DNA of 30,507 bases from Deltaproteobacteria bacterium (GCA_020635175.1 JACKAH010000019.1:1-30507); one strand, 5' to 3'. Numbered from the stretch's first letter, positions 6,342 through 15,164 are shown. Numbers and translations: made by a program. Notes: generated by a model from the letters alone, not told the origin.

Positions 6342-7871
6342 ATGAGTGCCAATTCGCAACCAAAAGAACCGCATCAAGCCAAGGGATCTGCTTTAAAGAT
6401 CTTGCCAGATGAACTCCCTTTACGAGGAGGTGGGGTCTTGTTGGCTAAATCCGACCTACCTCCACAAAAAGAGATGGATCCACCTCGAGCATTAAGAAGC
6501 TTAGCACAGATTGTTGATGGGGGGTTATGCCATCGCTGTGGTTCTTGCATTGGAATTTGCCCAACAAATGTTTTGCAACTGGATAGCCAAGAATATCCAT
6601 ATGTAAAAAATCTATCAGCATGTACTGATTGCGACTTGTGCGTTCAGGTTTGTCCTGGTGATGAGTTTAACTATGATCAGCACTATCAAAAGTTCTATGG
6701 TAAGGTGCCAGATATAACAGACACACATGGTGACTTTACAGATTCAGTAATTGCATACTCCACCCGGGGCAATCTAAGAGAAACCTCTACTAGTGGTGGG
6801 TTAATCACCGAGATTCTTCTTTTCCTGCTAGAGACCAAGCAAATAGATGGTGCAATTGTAATAGTCTCTGATGATGATGTGCTATGGAAAGGGAAGCCAA
6901 TTGTAGCGAGAACAGAAGCTGAGATTTTAGCATCTACGAAGTCAAAATATGCGATCTCGCCCACTAATTCAGTTTTTTCTGAGATTAGAAATATAGAAGG
7001 ACGTTACGCCTTAGTTGGTCTACCTTGTCAGATTCATGGTTATGTCAAAGCTGCTGAATTAGATCCACGTATTAAAGAAAGAGTGGTTTTAACCATTGGT
7101 CTATTCTGTCATGCAGCAATTGAACATGAAGCTTTTGAGATAATTTGGGAGAGCTTGGGAGAGAAGGGCAAACAGGCTAAGAAATTTGTTTCCCGAGTAG
7201 GAAAGCATCCAGGTGCACCGCATATTGAATTACAGAACGGTGAGCTTTATCCAGTTTACTTTGGAGAGAAGCAGGGGTACAAGCCGAGCTCTATGGAGAT
7301 GATTAATATCCTCTATCGGTTATATACACCACCTCGTTGTATGACATGCTTTGATGCGCTTTCTGAATTTGCTGATATTTCAGTTGGAGACCCATGGATA
7401 GCGCCCCCTGAGGATGATATTGATTTTCACCAAGGTTGGAGTTTTGGTTTGGTTAGAACTGAGCGTGGAAGAAAGGTCTTTGACCAGGTTTTAAAAGAGG
7501 GTCAACTTGTCTCAAGAAAAGTTACAACACGCGAAGCCAGAGCGTGTAATCGTCAGATGGCAACTGAAAAAAAATGGCGGGCATTCCGTGTAATTGAAAC
7601 TCATAAGCGACAAGGTAAAGCAATCCCGTCCTATGGAGACAGTCATCTCTCTATGCCGCGTCATAACGGAATACAGTTTGTAGAAACTGAAGCTAATCTT
7701 TTTACTCATATCTTTTGTTTTATATCAAAGTATAGAGCATATATTTTAAAGCAAATGCTTTCTAACTTTGGATACAGCTTGCTTTGGATAAACAACAAGC
7801 GTAGGCGTTTAAAGCTATGGCTTAGAGATACAAATGCAAAATTTAGAAGAAAAACATTTGGAAGAAAGTAA
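6342..7871 (+). CDS. FrhB/FdhB-family iron-sulphur protein (Coenzyme F420 hydrogenase beta-subunit family)
   Basis: A 509-residue protein with two 4Fe-4S ferredoxin motifs: C63-C66-C69-C73 (CHRCGSCIGICP) and C94-C97-C100-C104 (CTDCDLCVQVCP). The FrhB/FdhB N- and C-terminal domains follow at about 130-420: STSGGLITEILLFLLE, YALVGLPCQIHGY, CMTCFDALSEFADISVGDPW. The family is a flavin/Fe-S reductase fold. In archaea it handles F420, but in bacteria it is often found in polysaccharide and envelope clusters, where substrates are mostly unknown. No F420 biosynthesis gene is present here. The first 44 residues are unconserved and the start has no clear ribosome binding site; M44 (6471) is an alternative. 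The C-terminus is basic and overlaps the methyltransferase gene by 38 bases. Confidence 0.87.
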   Translation: MSANSQPKEPHQAKGSALKILPDELPLRGGGVLLAKSDLPPQKEMDPPRALRSLAQIVDGGLCHRCGSCIGICPTNVLQLDSQEYPYVKNLSACTDCDLCVQVCPGDEFNYDQHYQKFYGKVPDITDTHGDFTDSVIAYSTRGNLRETSTSGGLITEILLFLLETKQIDGAIVIVSDDDVLWKGKPIVARTEAEILASTKSKYAISPTNSVFSEIRNIEGRYALVGLPCQIHGYVKAAELDPRIKERVVLTIGLFCHAAIEHEAFEIIWESLGEKGKQAKKFVSRVGKHPGAPHIELQNGELYPVYFGEKQGYKPSSMEMINILYRLYTPPRCMTCFDALSEFADISVGDPWIAPPEDDIDFHQGWSFGLVRTERGRKVFDQVLKEGQLVSRKVTTREARACNRQMATEKKWRAFRVIETHKRQGKAIPSYGDSHLSMPRHNGIQFVETEANLFTHIFCFISKYRAYILKQMLSNFGYSLLWINNKRRRLKLWLRDTNAKFRRKTFGRK

Positions 7872-8658
7872 TTGTTCTTCTGCTAATTCTGATCAGCGAG
7901 ATTGGGCACTGAAACTTTATAGTAAGTCTCCACTGAAACAGAAAAAGTTTGAAATGATTAGTAAGTTTTGTCCAAAAACTGCAGGTAAGGTTTGCTTAGA
8001 TATCGGTTCTGATAATGGCGTAATAAGCCTGTTGTTGAGACAGCAAGGAGGCGAATGGCACAGCGCTGATTTGATCGAAGAAACAGTGACTTCGATTAGG
8101 GAACTAGTTCAAACAAATGTCGATCAGATTAGTGGGACAAAGACTCCTTATATAGATAATCAATTTGATTTAGTTATCATTGTTGATTTCTTAGAGCATA
8201 TAGAAACAGATTCAACTTTTGTAAATGAACTCAAGAGAATTCTTAAGCCTACTGGGCATCTGATAATTAATGTCCCAAATCCTAAGCAGGGCTTATTAAG
8301 GAAATTGCAATTTCTTATCGGTCAAACTGATCTTGCACATGGACATGTACGACCTGGATATACTGTAGAGGAATTACAGCAACTGCTTGGCTCCGGATTT
8401 AAGATTCAGCAGCACGAATCGTATTCAAGATTTTTCTCTGTTCTAATCGACACTTTGATAACATTCGCACTCGATATCTTAAAGGGAAAACGTGGTCAGA
8501 AAGGAACAGTTGTTACTAAAAATGATCTAACGAAAATGAAAAAGAGTTTCAAACTCTTCTCTTTGATTTATCCGGTTATAAGTCTGTTTGTCACCCTTGA
8601 TAAGCTTGTTCCTTTTTCGCATGGAAATATGTTGATTGCAGTAGCATCAAAGGAATAA
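7834..8658 (+). CDS. SAM-dependent methyltransferase (class I, type 11) with hydrophobic C-terminal part
   Basis: A 274-residue protein. Residues 50-150 form a class I methyltransferase: motif I VCLDIGSDNG (53-62, with SDN in place of the usual CGT), FDLVIIVDFLEHI (about 110-122) and LKRILKPTGHLIINVPNP (about 131-148). The HGHVRPGYTVEELQQLL stretch after it is common in lipid/polyprenol- and glycan-linked type 11 enzymes. Two hydrophobic stretches in the last third (about 203-220 and 243-260) suggest membrane association. It overlaps the FrhB-family gene by 38 bases and is followed by the flavoprotein gene after two bases, so the three form one operon. Substrate unknown; a lipid-linked or surface glycan intermediate is a reasonable guess. 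Confidence 0.85.
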   Translation: MQNLEEKHLEESNCSSANSDQRDWALKLYSKSPLKQKKFEMISKFCPKTAGKVCLDIGSDNGVISLLLRQQGGEWHSADLIEETVTSIRELVQTNVDQISGTKTPYIDNQFDLVIIVDFLEHIETDSTFVNELKRILKPTGHLIINVPNPKQGLLRKLQFLIGQTDLAHGHVRPGYTVEELQQLLGSGFKIQQHESYSRFFSVLIDTLITFALDILKGKRGQKGTVVTKNDLTKMKKSFKLFSLIYPVISLFVTLDKLVPFSHGNMLIAVASKE

Positions 8659-8660
8659 GT

Positions 8661-9755
8661 ATGAGCTATGATCTGTGTGTAATCGGTGGAGGAATTTCTG
8701 GTCTAGGTATAGCTAAAGAAGCTCAGCTACGCGGGCTTAAAACATGCCTTTTAGAGAAATCAGAAATTGCATCAAGTACCTCAGATAACAGTTTACGAAT
8801 CATTCATGGTGGATTTCGCTATCTACAAAGCGCAGATATTCTTAAAGTTATAGAGTCAATGAAAGAGCAGGAAAGTTTGCTGAAGCAATTTCCTGATTTT
8901 ATAGTTCCGCTTCCTTGTTTAATGCCACTTAATGCTTCAGGTTTAAAGAGCAAAGTTCCAGTTTCTGCAGCCTTAACTTTTTATGATGTTTTAAAGTTTC
9001 TCTTCAGAGCAAAACTTAAGCGAGGTAAAGTGCTAACTAAGGAGCAGCTTCCAGAGATCTCTTATTTTTCTCAGTTAAAGAATTCTAGTTTCCTGCAATG
9101 GTACGATGCGCTTTTACTGGAGCCAAAAAATTTCTCAGTTTTTCTTGCTCAGAAGTTAAGCGAGTCAGGCGTTGATCTATTTTCAAAAACAGCTTGTCTT
9201 GGAATTTCAAGAAAGAGCCTTGGCTATGAAATTGCTTGTAACGGCGGCGTAGGGGATTTCTTACTTTCTACGAAAATGGTTGTAAACGCCGCAGGTGCCG
9301 CTATTACTACAATTCCCTTAGAGGGTATTAAGGTTGAAAGGCCTCAAATAAAATGGCTTAGAGCATTTAACTTGGTCATGAAAAAACAAATTAGCTCTAC
9401 TTATGCAATCGGAATAGAAAGTAGCTCTGGGAGGTTATTTTTCGCTGTTCCAAGAGGTGCGTACACTGCAATTGGAACTGAATATCTACCTATGACAGAT
9501 AATAGCCCTGAGGTTAAATCTGAGGAGGTGGAGGTTTTCTTGGATGATTTTAATAGTTCCCTCCCTGGTTATGATTGCTCAAGCTCAGATATTGAAAAGA
9601 TAGAAATTGGTATCTTACCGGCAAACTCAGCTGGGACTCTCTTTAGTAAAAAGAAATTACTAGTTGATGGAAAATACTGTGAAGTTGTAAGTACAAAATA
9701 TACAACATTTCAATCTCAAGCACGTTCAGTTTTAGATACACTTCTATCTAAGTAG
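8661..9755 (+). CDS. FAD-dependent oxidoreductase of the GlpD/DAO superfamily
   Basis: A 364-residue flavoprotein. The N-terminal dinucleotide-binding motif is VIGGGISGLGIAKEA (7-21) with the ribose-binding Glu in LLEKSEIA. The following SDNSLRIIHGGFRYLQ (41-56) closely resembles the glycerol-3-phosphate dehydrogenase signature (S..S..LIHGG.RYL). VNAAGA near 207-213 is the second FAD motif. It is shorter than GlpD (about 500) and lacks its C-terminal domain, so glycerol-3-phosphate is not assured as substrate. AAGGAA gives a good ribosome binding site and the gap to the methyltransferase is two bases. Its last 40 bases overlap the 3' end of the convergent glycosyltransferase gene. Confidence 0.85.
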   Translation: MSYDLCVIGGGISGLGIAKEAQLRGLKTCLLEKSEIASSTSDNSLRIIHGGFRYLQSADILKVIESMKEQESLLKQFPDFIVPLPCLMPLNASGLKSKVPVSAALTFYDVLKFLFRAKLKRGKVLTKEQLPEISYFSQLKNSSFLQWYDALLLEPKNFSVFLAQKLSESGVDLFSKTACLGISRKSLGYEIACNGGVGDFLLSTKMVVNAAGAAITTIPLEGIKVERPQIKWLRAFNLVMKKQISSTYAIGIESSSGRLFFAVPRGAYTAIGTEYLPMTDNSPEVKSEEVEVFLDDFNSSLPGYDCSSSDIEKIEIGILPANSAGTLFSKKKLLVDGKYCEVVSTKYTTFQSQARSVLDTLLSK

Positions 9756-10984
9756 AGCATTTTAACTAAACTATTCAATGCAATTCCAGAAGCCATATAG
9801 AAAATAAAATGCATAGGTATTAGCATGCGGCCTTGATATAGCGCCCAAGTTAACCCAACTGCTATTGTATTCATTAATAAGAATAGCACTGCAATTCTTC
9901 TAAATTCTCCAGTAGCTAAAAGTAATCCAACAATTGAAAGAACAATCAACATCTTTTGGAATGCATAAGTATGTCTCCACCAGAGAGAGTAGATACGTTC
10001 GAAAATCAAATCTGGAATCTTCATAAAGTTAGAAGGAAGCCATTCTAGGAAGAGGTGCTTGCCAATTTTAGCAGTTTCTACTTCTCGATCTATTCCCTGC
10101 TTTTCGAGTAATTCATCTTGATAAGGCAAAAACAACTCTCGCTTATAGCGACCAGACCAAACACCATCATATTTTAGAGCATGATCTGAATAAGATACTG
10201 GCAAATTAGAAGCTGCTTGAGTACCGAAAGGGAAGCTAGCTCCGATTAAGCTGATATTTCTGATAACCCAAGGAGAGATCGTTATCAAAGCGCAGCCTAA
10301 ACAAAAAAGAGCAGATTTTGATCGCTTCGTTTCGGCAGAGTATAAGATATAGAGAGGGATTAGAGGTAGCCAAACGATAAATATTGATCTTGTTAAGCAC
10401 AAAAGCCCCAGAACGAATCCACTAGAAATTGCGGAATATTTGTGTCCTGAAGAAAGTAAGATAAATAAAGATACTAACAATAAGAGAGTTAATCTCTCTG
10501 TCAGATAATGGTTAAACAGATAAAGGCCAAAAACAATATCAGCGCAAGCAGCTAGTGCTGTTATTTCTGCTGCTCTTTTCCCAAAGGATTTATATGCAAT
10601 ATAGCAGGCAGCTGAAAATGCCATTGCGCTAATTATCGTGCTGAATATCTGCCAGATCCAAAACTTTACGCCAAAAACTCGATAGAATATCGAAATTAGA
10701 ATTGGTAATAGAGGCGGTCTATAGGCAGTAGGAGAAAAGCTTGCTTCAGTATTAAAAATAGAAAGATATTTTTCTGACAAATCAGAGTTTAGGTAACTCT
10801 GCTGCCAATCTTTATCACCAAAATTTATTCCAAAGCCATGTCCATTCGTTAGATTCCAAGCGATGTTGTCATAATCCAGCGCATCGCCTTTGGGTGGTGG
10901 TGAATTGAACTCTCCGGTCTGAATAGCTACAAATATCTGTAAGCTAAAGAAGATGAAAAAAAATGAGATAAGAAATCTACGCAT
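9716..10984 (-). CDS. GT39/PMT-type membrane glycosyltransferase
   Basis: A 422-residue polytopic protein with about ten hydrophobic segments. An N-terminal membrane anchor precedes a first periplasmic loop holding acidic residues (GDALDYDNIAWNL, 33-45; D34, D37, D39). This is the position of the catalytic acid in ArnT/PMT-like enzymes, which use polyprenyl-phosphate sugars on the periplasmic side. PTAYRPPLLPILISIFYRVFG (about 86-106) is the family's second conserved loop. The C-terminal periplasmic part is short. It faces the FrhB-methyltransferase-flavoprotein operon and may belong to the same envelope pathway. No clear ribosome binding site precedes the ATG. Confidence 0.82.
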   Translation of the reverse strand: MRRFLISFFFIFFSLQIFVAIQTGEFNSPPPKGDALDYDNIAWNLTNGHGFGINFGDKDWQQSYLNSDLSEKYLSIFNTEASFSPTAYRPPLLPILISIFYRVFGVKFWIWQIFSTIISAMAFSAACYIAYKSFGKRAAEITALAACADIVFGLYLFNHYLTERLTLLLLVSLFILLSSGHKYSAISSGFVLGLLCLTRSIFIVWLPLIPLYILYSAETKRSKSALFCLGCALITISPWVIRNISLIGASFPFGTQAASNLPVSYSDHALKYDGVWSGRYKRELFLPYQDELLEKQGIDREVETAKIGKHLFLEWLPSNFMKIPDLIFERIYSLWWRHTYAFQKMLIVLSIVGLLLATGEFRRIAVLFLLMNTIAVGLTWALYQGRMLIPMHFIFYMASGIALNSLVKMLYLDRSVSKTERA

Positions 10985-11096
10985 AGTCAGATATTACGGA
11001 TTCGAGTTTGAAGCTAACAGTAGCTATTCTGTATTTGTTGATACCTGTCATTGTTTGATAAAGAGAACAATGTTTTGAGTTTAATGTTGCAACCCT

Positions 11097-11126
11097 TTGA
11101 TTTTACAGAGTTTATTGGCCCATAAT
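11097..11126 (+). promoter_or_regulatory. Putative sigma-70 promoter of the yfiR-TonB receptor operon
   Basis: TTGATT (11097-11102), 18-base spacer, CATAAT (11121-11126): four and five matches to the -35 and -10 consensus. It predicts a start near 11133 and a leader of about 78 bases to the ATG at 11211. It lies in the 226-base divergent gap with the GT39 gene. Confidence 0.4.
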
Positions 11127-11210
11127 CTAACAGCCAAATTAGATAGTTTATATCTTAAAGCGATTCTAAGAGCGAAGCCATCGAAAGCAATAGTAAATTC
11201 CAATTAGGCT

Positions 11211-11741
11211 ATGCAGCAACGTAAGAAATTTTTTAAACATTTTCTATTAGTGCTTTCACTGTGCGCACCCACGGTCCCGGCGATTTCAGTATCTGCTCAA
11301 AGTACAGCTGAATACAAACTCAAAGCAGGTTTTGTTTTGAACTTCATGAAGCTTTCGTCACTACAACAGACGGACGGTCAGTATTCGGTATGTGTTGTTG
11401 GAAGTAGTCTTGTTCAGAATGCCTTTTCCAGTCTCGAAAGTAGAAAGATTAATGACGTTGAAGTTTCTGTTAAAGAGCTTAGTCGAACTTCTCAAGCACC
11501 AGGATGTTCCGTTATTTTTATCGCACATGAGATAGCTGCTCAAAGGTCTTTTGTAACTGCTAGTCGAGGTCATTCAATTTTGACAGTAGGTGAGGATGAC
11601 AGTTTTCTCTCTGATGGTGGGATAATCAATTTTTATAGCGAAGGAAATAAAATTCGATTTGAGATTAATTTAAAAAAATCAAAAAAAGAGAAAATTGATA
11701 TGAGTTCAAAGCTGTTACGGCTGGCTCGAATCGTTGAATAA
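11211..11741 (+). CDS. YfiR-family (DUF4154) periplasmic protein
   Basis: A 176-residue exported protein. A basic start and hydrophobic segment to about residue 29 (ending VSA-QS) form a signal peptide. The mature part follows YfiR closely: YKLKAGFVLNFMKL at 35-48, CVVG with C61, C99 in APGCSVIFIA, and the C-terminal LTVGEDDSFLSDGGIINFY ... IRFEINL ... SSKLLRLARIVE. In Pseudomonas YfiR is a redox-sensitive periplasmic inhibitor of the diguanylate cyclase YfiN; C61 and C99 are spaced much like a YfiR disulphide pair. No yfiN-like gene is adjacent. Instead the partner is a TonB-dependent receptor 26 bases downstream, an arrangement pointing to a wider role of this family at the outer membrane. 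Confidence 0.88.
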   Translation: MQQRKKFFKHFLLVLSLCAPTVPAISVSAQSTAEYKLKAGFVLNFMKLSSLQQTDGQYSVCVVGSSLVQNAFSSLESRKINDVEVSVKELSRTSQAPGCSVIFIAHEIAAQRSFVTASRGHSILTVGEDDSFLSDGGIINFYSEGNKIRFEINLKKSKKEKIDMSSKLLRLARIVE

Positions 11742-11767
11742 GTTTTGGATAATGAAGGAATGGAGAA

Positions 11768-13798
11768 ATGAAAGTGATAAATAGCGTAATTAAACTGGTC
11801 ATTTTTATTGCGTTAGCTTGTGCTCAAAGCTCGGTCAGAGCAGAGGATGCTTCATCTAATCTTAGCTTTGAAGACCTTAGCCTTGAGCAGTTAATGCAGG
11901 TTGAGGTTACTACTGTTTCAAAGAAAGCTCAGAAGCTCTCAGACGCTGCTGCCGCTATATTTGTTGTTAATTCAGAAGATATCAGACGTTCTGGAGCAAC
12001 AAGTATTCCTGAGGCTTTAAGGATTGTTCCAGGTCTTCATGTCGCAAAGGTTGATGGCAGTCGCTGGGCGATTTCATCGAGAAGTGGAGCAGGGCTCTTC
12101 TCAAATAGCTTATTAGTTTTAATTGATGGTCGTACTGTGTATTCACCTCTTTTTTCGGGTGTATTTTGGGAGCAACCCGATCTGTTGCTAGCAGATGTTG
12201 ATCGTATTGAGGTTATTCGCGGCCCTGGAGCAACTCTTTGGGGAGCGAATGCTGTAAATGGAATTATAAACATAATCACAAAAGAATCTTCAAAAACCCA
12301 AGGGCTTTTAGCTACTGCTGGATATGGTAGCGAGCTAGAAGGAACAACTGCACTTCGATATGGTGGGGAAGTCGGCGAAAACGGAAATTACAGGTTATAT
12401 GGAAAGTTTCAGAATTGGGATAATTCAGAGACTCTTACAGGGGCAGAGTCTTCTGATGATTTCGACTCGAAACAGGGAGGATTCCGTGCGGACTTTGGCT
12501 TAGGAGCTGATGATAATTTTACACTGCAAGGCGATATCTTTGATGGAGATGGTGGATTTGAAGCAAGCATTCCAAGTGTGTCTTCGCCTACATACTCAAG
12601 TCTGCTTTCCTCAAGAAAGAAATGGAGAGGTGGAAACATTCTAGGTCGCTGGACACATGATGTCTCGGAGAGCTCACAGACTTCATTGCAGGTTTATTAC
12701 GATAAGTCAGACAGAAAGGACGTCGTTCTAAATCACGATATCGATACACTAGATATCGATTTTCAAAACACAATTCAGTTTAATAACAATAACCAAACAA
12801 TTTGGGGCTTAGGTTATAGAAGAATTGAAGATGGTATCGAAAACATAACCGAGACTGTTGTTCTGGATCCTGATTCGCGTGCAGTGAAGATCTTTAGTGG
12901 ATTTATTCAAAATGAAACTTTGCTTGCAGATGAGGCTATTTCTATTAATCTTGGTTCTAAGTTTGAAAGAAATGACTATACAGGTTTTGAATTCCAACCA
13001 AATGCTAGAGCTCGTTGGAGTGTAACCGATAAAAGTACACTTTGGGCGGCAGCCTCCAGAGCAGTCAGAACTCCTTCCAGGGTAGAAAACGATGCCGATA
13101 TTGCTTTTTTAGCGACACCAGGAACTGGGGGGTTAGCAAATTTGTTAGTCATAGAAGGGAGCGATGCTCTTAATTCTGAGAACCTAGCAGCTTATGAAGC
13201 AGGGTATCGCTATCAAGCAGCAAAAGATCTTTCGATAGATTTAGCTGTTTTCTATGATAGATATGATGATGTCACATCAATTGAAATGGGTACGCCGACA
13301 CCAATTTTATCATCGTCTCCACCGTATGTAAGGGTGCCTTACGTTTATGATAATATGGTAAATCGAGATGTCTTTGGAGGAGAACTATTAGTAGATTGGG
13401 AAGTTACAGATGCTTGGAAACTACAAGCTTCCTATTCATTTTTAAAGGTTGACGTTAGTCTCGATTCAGGTAGCACGAATCTAACAGGAACTACTGGAGA
13501 AGATTCCGATCCTGTTAACAAGTTTACTCTACGTTCTTTGCTAAATCTTACAGACGAGATTGAATTTGATGGATTTTTAAGATTTGTGGATAGCGTCCCT
13601 TATTATAGCGTTGATTCATATCTTGAGCTTGATCTACGACTTGGTTGGCATATCACGGATGACTTAGAGGTCTCTATTTTAGGACAAAATCTTCTTGATA
13701 ATGCACATCAAGAGTACGTTGCAGATTTTATTAACGTTACACCATCTCAAATCGAAAGATCTGTATTTGGACGCATTACCTGGAGATATGATTCCTAA
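11768..13798 (+). CDS. TonB-dependent outer-membrane receptor
   Basis: A 676-residue protein with a signal peptide (to about residue 25). The plug domain (about 50-165) contains the usual marks: SIPEALRIVPGLHVAKVDG, LVLIDGRTVYSPLFSGVFW, VDRIEVIRGPGATLWGANAV and NGIINIITK. A long beta-barrel follows with alternating polar/aromatic strands; VFGRITWRYDS forms the last strand, ending in Ser rather than the common Phe/Trp. A SLEQLMQVEVTTVSKK leader segment (38-53) before the plug is shared by many proteobacterial receptors of unknown substrate. The GGAATGGAGAAATG context gives a good ribosome binding site. Cobalamin, siderophore or other ligands cannot be told apart, and no riboswitch or Fur box was recognised upstream. 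Confidence 0.93.
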   Translation: MKVINSVIKLVIFIALACAQSSVRAEDASSNLSFEDLSLEQLMQVEVTTVSKKAQKLSDAAAAIFVVNSEDIRRSGATSIPEALRIVPGLHVAKVDGSRWAISSRSGAGLFSNSLLVLIDGRTVYSPLFSGVFWEQPDLLLADVDRIEVIRGPGATLWGANAVNGIINIITKESSKTQGLLATAGYGSELEGTTALRYGGEVGENGNYRLYGKFQNWDNSETLTGAESSDDFDSKQGGFRADFGLGADDNFTLQGDIFDGDGGFEASIPSVSSPTYSSLLSSRKKWRGGNILGRWTHDVSESSQTSLQVYYDKSDRKDVVLNHDIDTLDIDFQNTIQFNNNNQTIWGLGYRRIEDGIENITETVVLDPDSRAVKIFSGFIQNETLLADEAISINLGSKFERNDYTGFEFQPNARARWSVTDKSTLWAAASRAVRTPSRVENDADIAFLATPGTGGLANLLVIEGSDALNSENLAAYEAGYRYQAAKDLSIDLAVFYDRYDDVTSIEMGTPTPILSSSPPYVRVPYVYDNMVNRDVFGGELLVDWEVTDAWKLQASYSFLKVDVSLDSGSTNLTGTTGEDSDPVNKFTLRSLLNLTDEIEFDGFLRFVDSVPYYSVDSYLELDLRLGWHITDDLEVSILGQNLLDNAHQEYVADFINVTPSQIERSVFGRITWRYDS

Positions 13799-13819
13799 TT
13801 AGTAGGGCAGGGGATGAAC

Positions 13820-15022
13820 TTAAGCAGCTTCTGCCAGTATTTTTGAGCCAATCCGATCGTAAAGATCATTTAGACGCTGTGTGAAGACCTCGAAGGTATA
13901 CTCGTTTTCTGCAAGCTGATGAGCTTTCTGACCCAGTGACTTTCTTAATCCTTCATCTTCGACTAGAGATAAAAGACCGTCAGCATAGTCTCTGACAGTT
14001 GCTGGAACTAAAACAGAAACTTCTTTGTTCATTACCTGAGTATGAGTAGGCAAGTCTGTTGCAACAATGGCGGTACCTGAATGCAAATAAGAATAGATCT
14101 TCATCGGGGTGTTGTTTCCCTTGGTTCTTGGAGAAACTAAGATATCTGCACTTAGTAAGTAAGTGCTCAGATGATTAACCGGCCTTGGACCAAGTAGGTG
14201 TGTTTGATCAGCAATTTTTAGATTCTTTGCCTTCTGCTTATAGAATTCAACATGTTCTTCAGTCCCGCCAATTATCACTAAGTGAGCCTTTTTGGACTTA
14301 TCGGTCACTTTTGCAAAGCTTTCAACTAAAAGATCTATTCCTTGATAATGCTCTAAATTTCCAATGTATAAGATCAACACATCATCGTCTTTAAGGCCCA
14401 CTTCCTTTCTCAAAGCATTCTGGTCGGGAAGATTGGTCAAATCGAGCATAGAGATGTCTCTGAGAATATGTGTATCAGAGGAACCGTGGCGATCTGCAAT
14501 TACAGCTAATGCATCGCAGACAGGAACAACGGCAAGGCTATTTTTAACCGCGAGCTTTTCAAAATAACTAAGAACAGGATCCAGAGGTCTTAACAAAAAC
14601 CATTTTTCTGTTACCTGCATGGCCAAGGATGAGTCCATGTCGTAAATATATGGAATCTTGAAGATCCACTTTATCAGCAGCGCAATAAAAACCGACTCTT
14701 CAACAGCATGCACGACGTCGTAGTTTTGGTCGGATCGCTTCCTAACTAGCGATATCGCTTTGAAAAGAAAGAAGATGTCGCAGATAATTTTCTTAAGACT
14801 TATTCCAGGACTAACAGAATTAACAAATGGAATTTTTGGAATCCTATGTAGGTTGACCTGTGGCATCTTAACATCTGTGCCTTCATGATATGTCAGAAGG
14901 TCGATATTGTTCTCTTTGGTTCCTCTGAAGCGCATCGAGAGGACCTCTAGCGCCAATCTGACAGCCATTGGTGTGCCACGTTCTTGGAAAAAAGGCTGTG
15001 GAGCGAGAAAAAGTATATTCAT
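13820..15022 (-). CDS. GT4-family glycosyltransferase
   Basis: A 400-residue GT-B glycosyltransferase. The N-terminal domain begins MNILFLAPQPFFQERGTPMA, typical of one GT4 subfamily. The C-terminal Rossmann domain starts near 215 (DDVLILYIGNLEHYQGIDLL), passes through LVIIGGTEE, and reaches the donor-binding block NNTPMKIYSYLHSGTAIVAT, then DLPTHTQV. In many GT4 enzymes the position in KIYSY is Glu (KLYEY); Ser here seems a subfamily feature and leaves donor binding uncertain. No membrane segment is convincing. It probably acts in the cytoplasm on a lipid-linked glycan or glycolipid. It stands alone, convergent with the TonB receptor gene, 21 bases apart. Confidence 0.9.
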   Translation of the reverse strand: MNILFLAPQPFFQERGTPMAVRLALEVLSMRFRGTKENNIDLLTYHEGTDVKMPQVNLHRIPKIPFVNSVSPGISLKKIICDIFFLFKAISLVRKRSDQNYDVVHAVEESVFIALLIKWIFKIPYIYDMDSSLAMQVTEKWFLLRPLDPVLSYFEKLAVKNSLAVVPVCDALAVIADRHGSSDTHILRDISMLDLTNLPDQNALRKEVGLKDDDVLILYIGNLEHYQGIDLLVESFAKVTDKSKKAHLVIIGGTEEHVEFYKQKAKNLKIADQTHLLGPRPVNHLSTYLLSADILVSPRTKGNNTPMKIYSYLHSGTAIVATDLPTHTQVMNKEVSVLVPATVRDYADGLLSLVEDEGLRKSLGQKAHQLAENEYTFEVFTQRLNDLYDRIGSKILAEAA

Positions 15023-15128
15023 TACTGATGCTTAGCTTAAGTGAAGAACAAATTCACTCTATTTAGTACCAAAAAGTGTTATGCAAAACAATCAGTTACG
15101 TTCAGCTGAGTATTAGCTTTATTACTAC

Positions 15129-15164
15129 TATTTTGACCGATAACTTTACTTATCAGTCAAAATA
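15129..15164. promoter_or_regulatory. 36-bp near-perfect dyad in the divergent promoter region
   Basis: Arms of 15 bases (15129-15143 and 15150-15164) are inverted repeats with a single mismatch around a 6-base spacer CTTTAC; each half centres on TTGAC(C/T)GATAA. It lies 107 bases upstream of the GT4 gene start and 136 bases upstream of the VanX-like gene. Length and symmetry suggest an operator for a dimeric regulator of the TetR/GntR size range, or an RNA hairpin if transcribed. The rest of the 277-base gap shows nothing clear. Confidence 0.5.

Noticed and set aside
6342..7871. True F420-reducing hydrogenase beta subunit
   Set aside because: No hydrogenase subunits or F420 synthesis genes are present; only family membership can be claimed.
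15137..15143. CCGATAA within the dyad read as a sigma-28 -10
   Set aside because: No matching TAAA -35 at proper spacing; it is explained by the inverted repeat.
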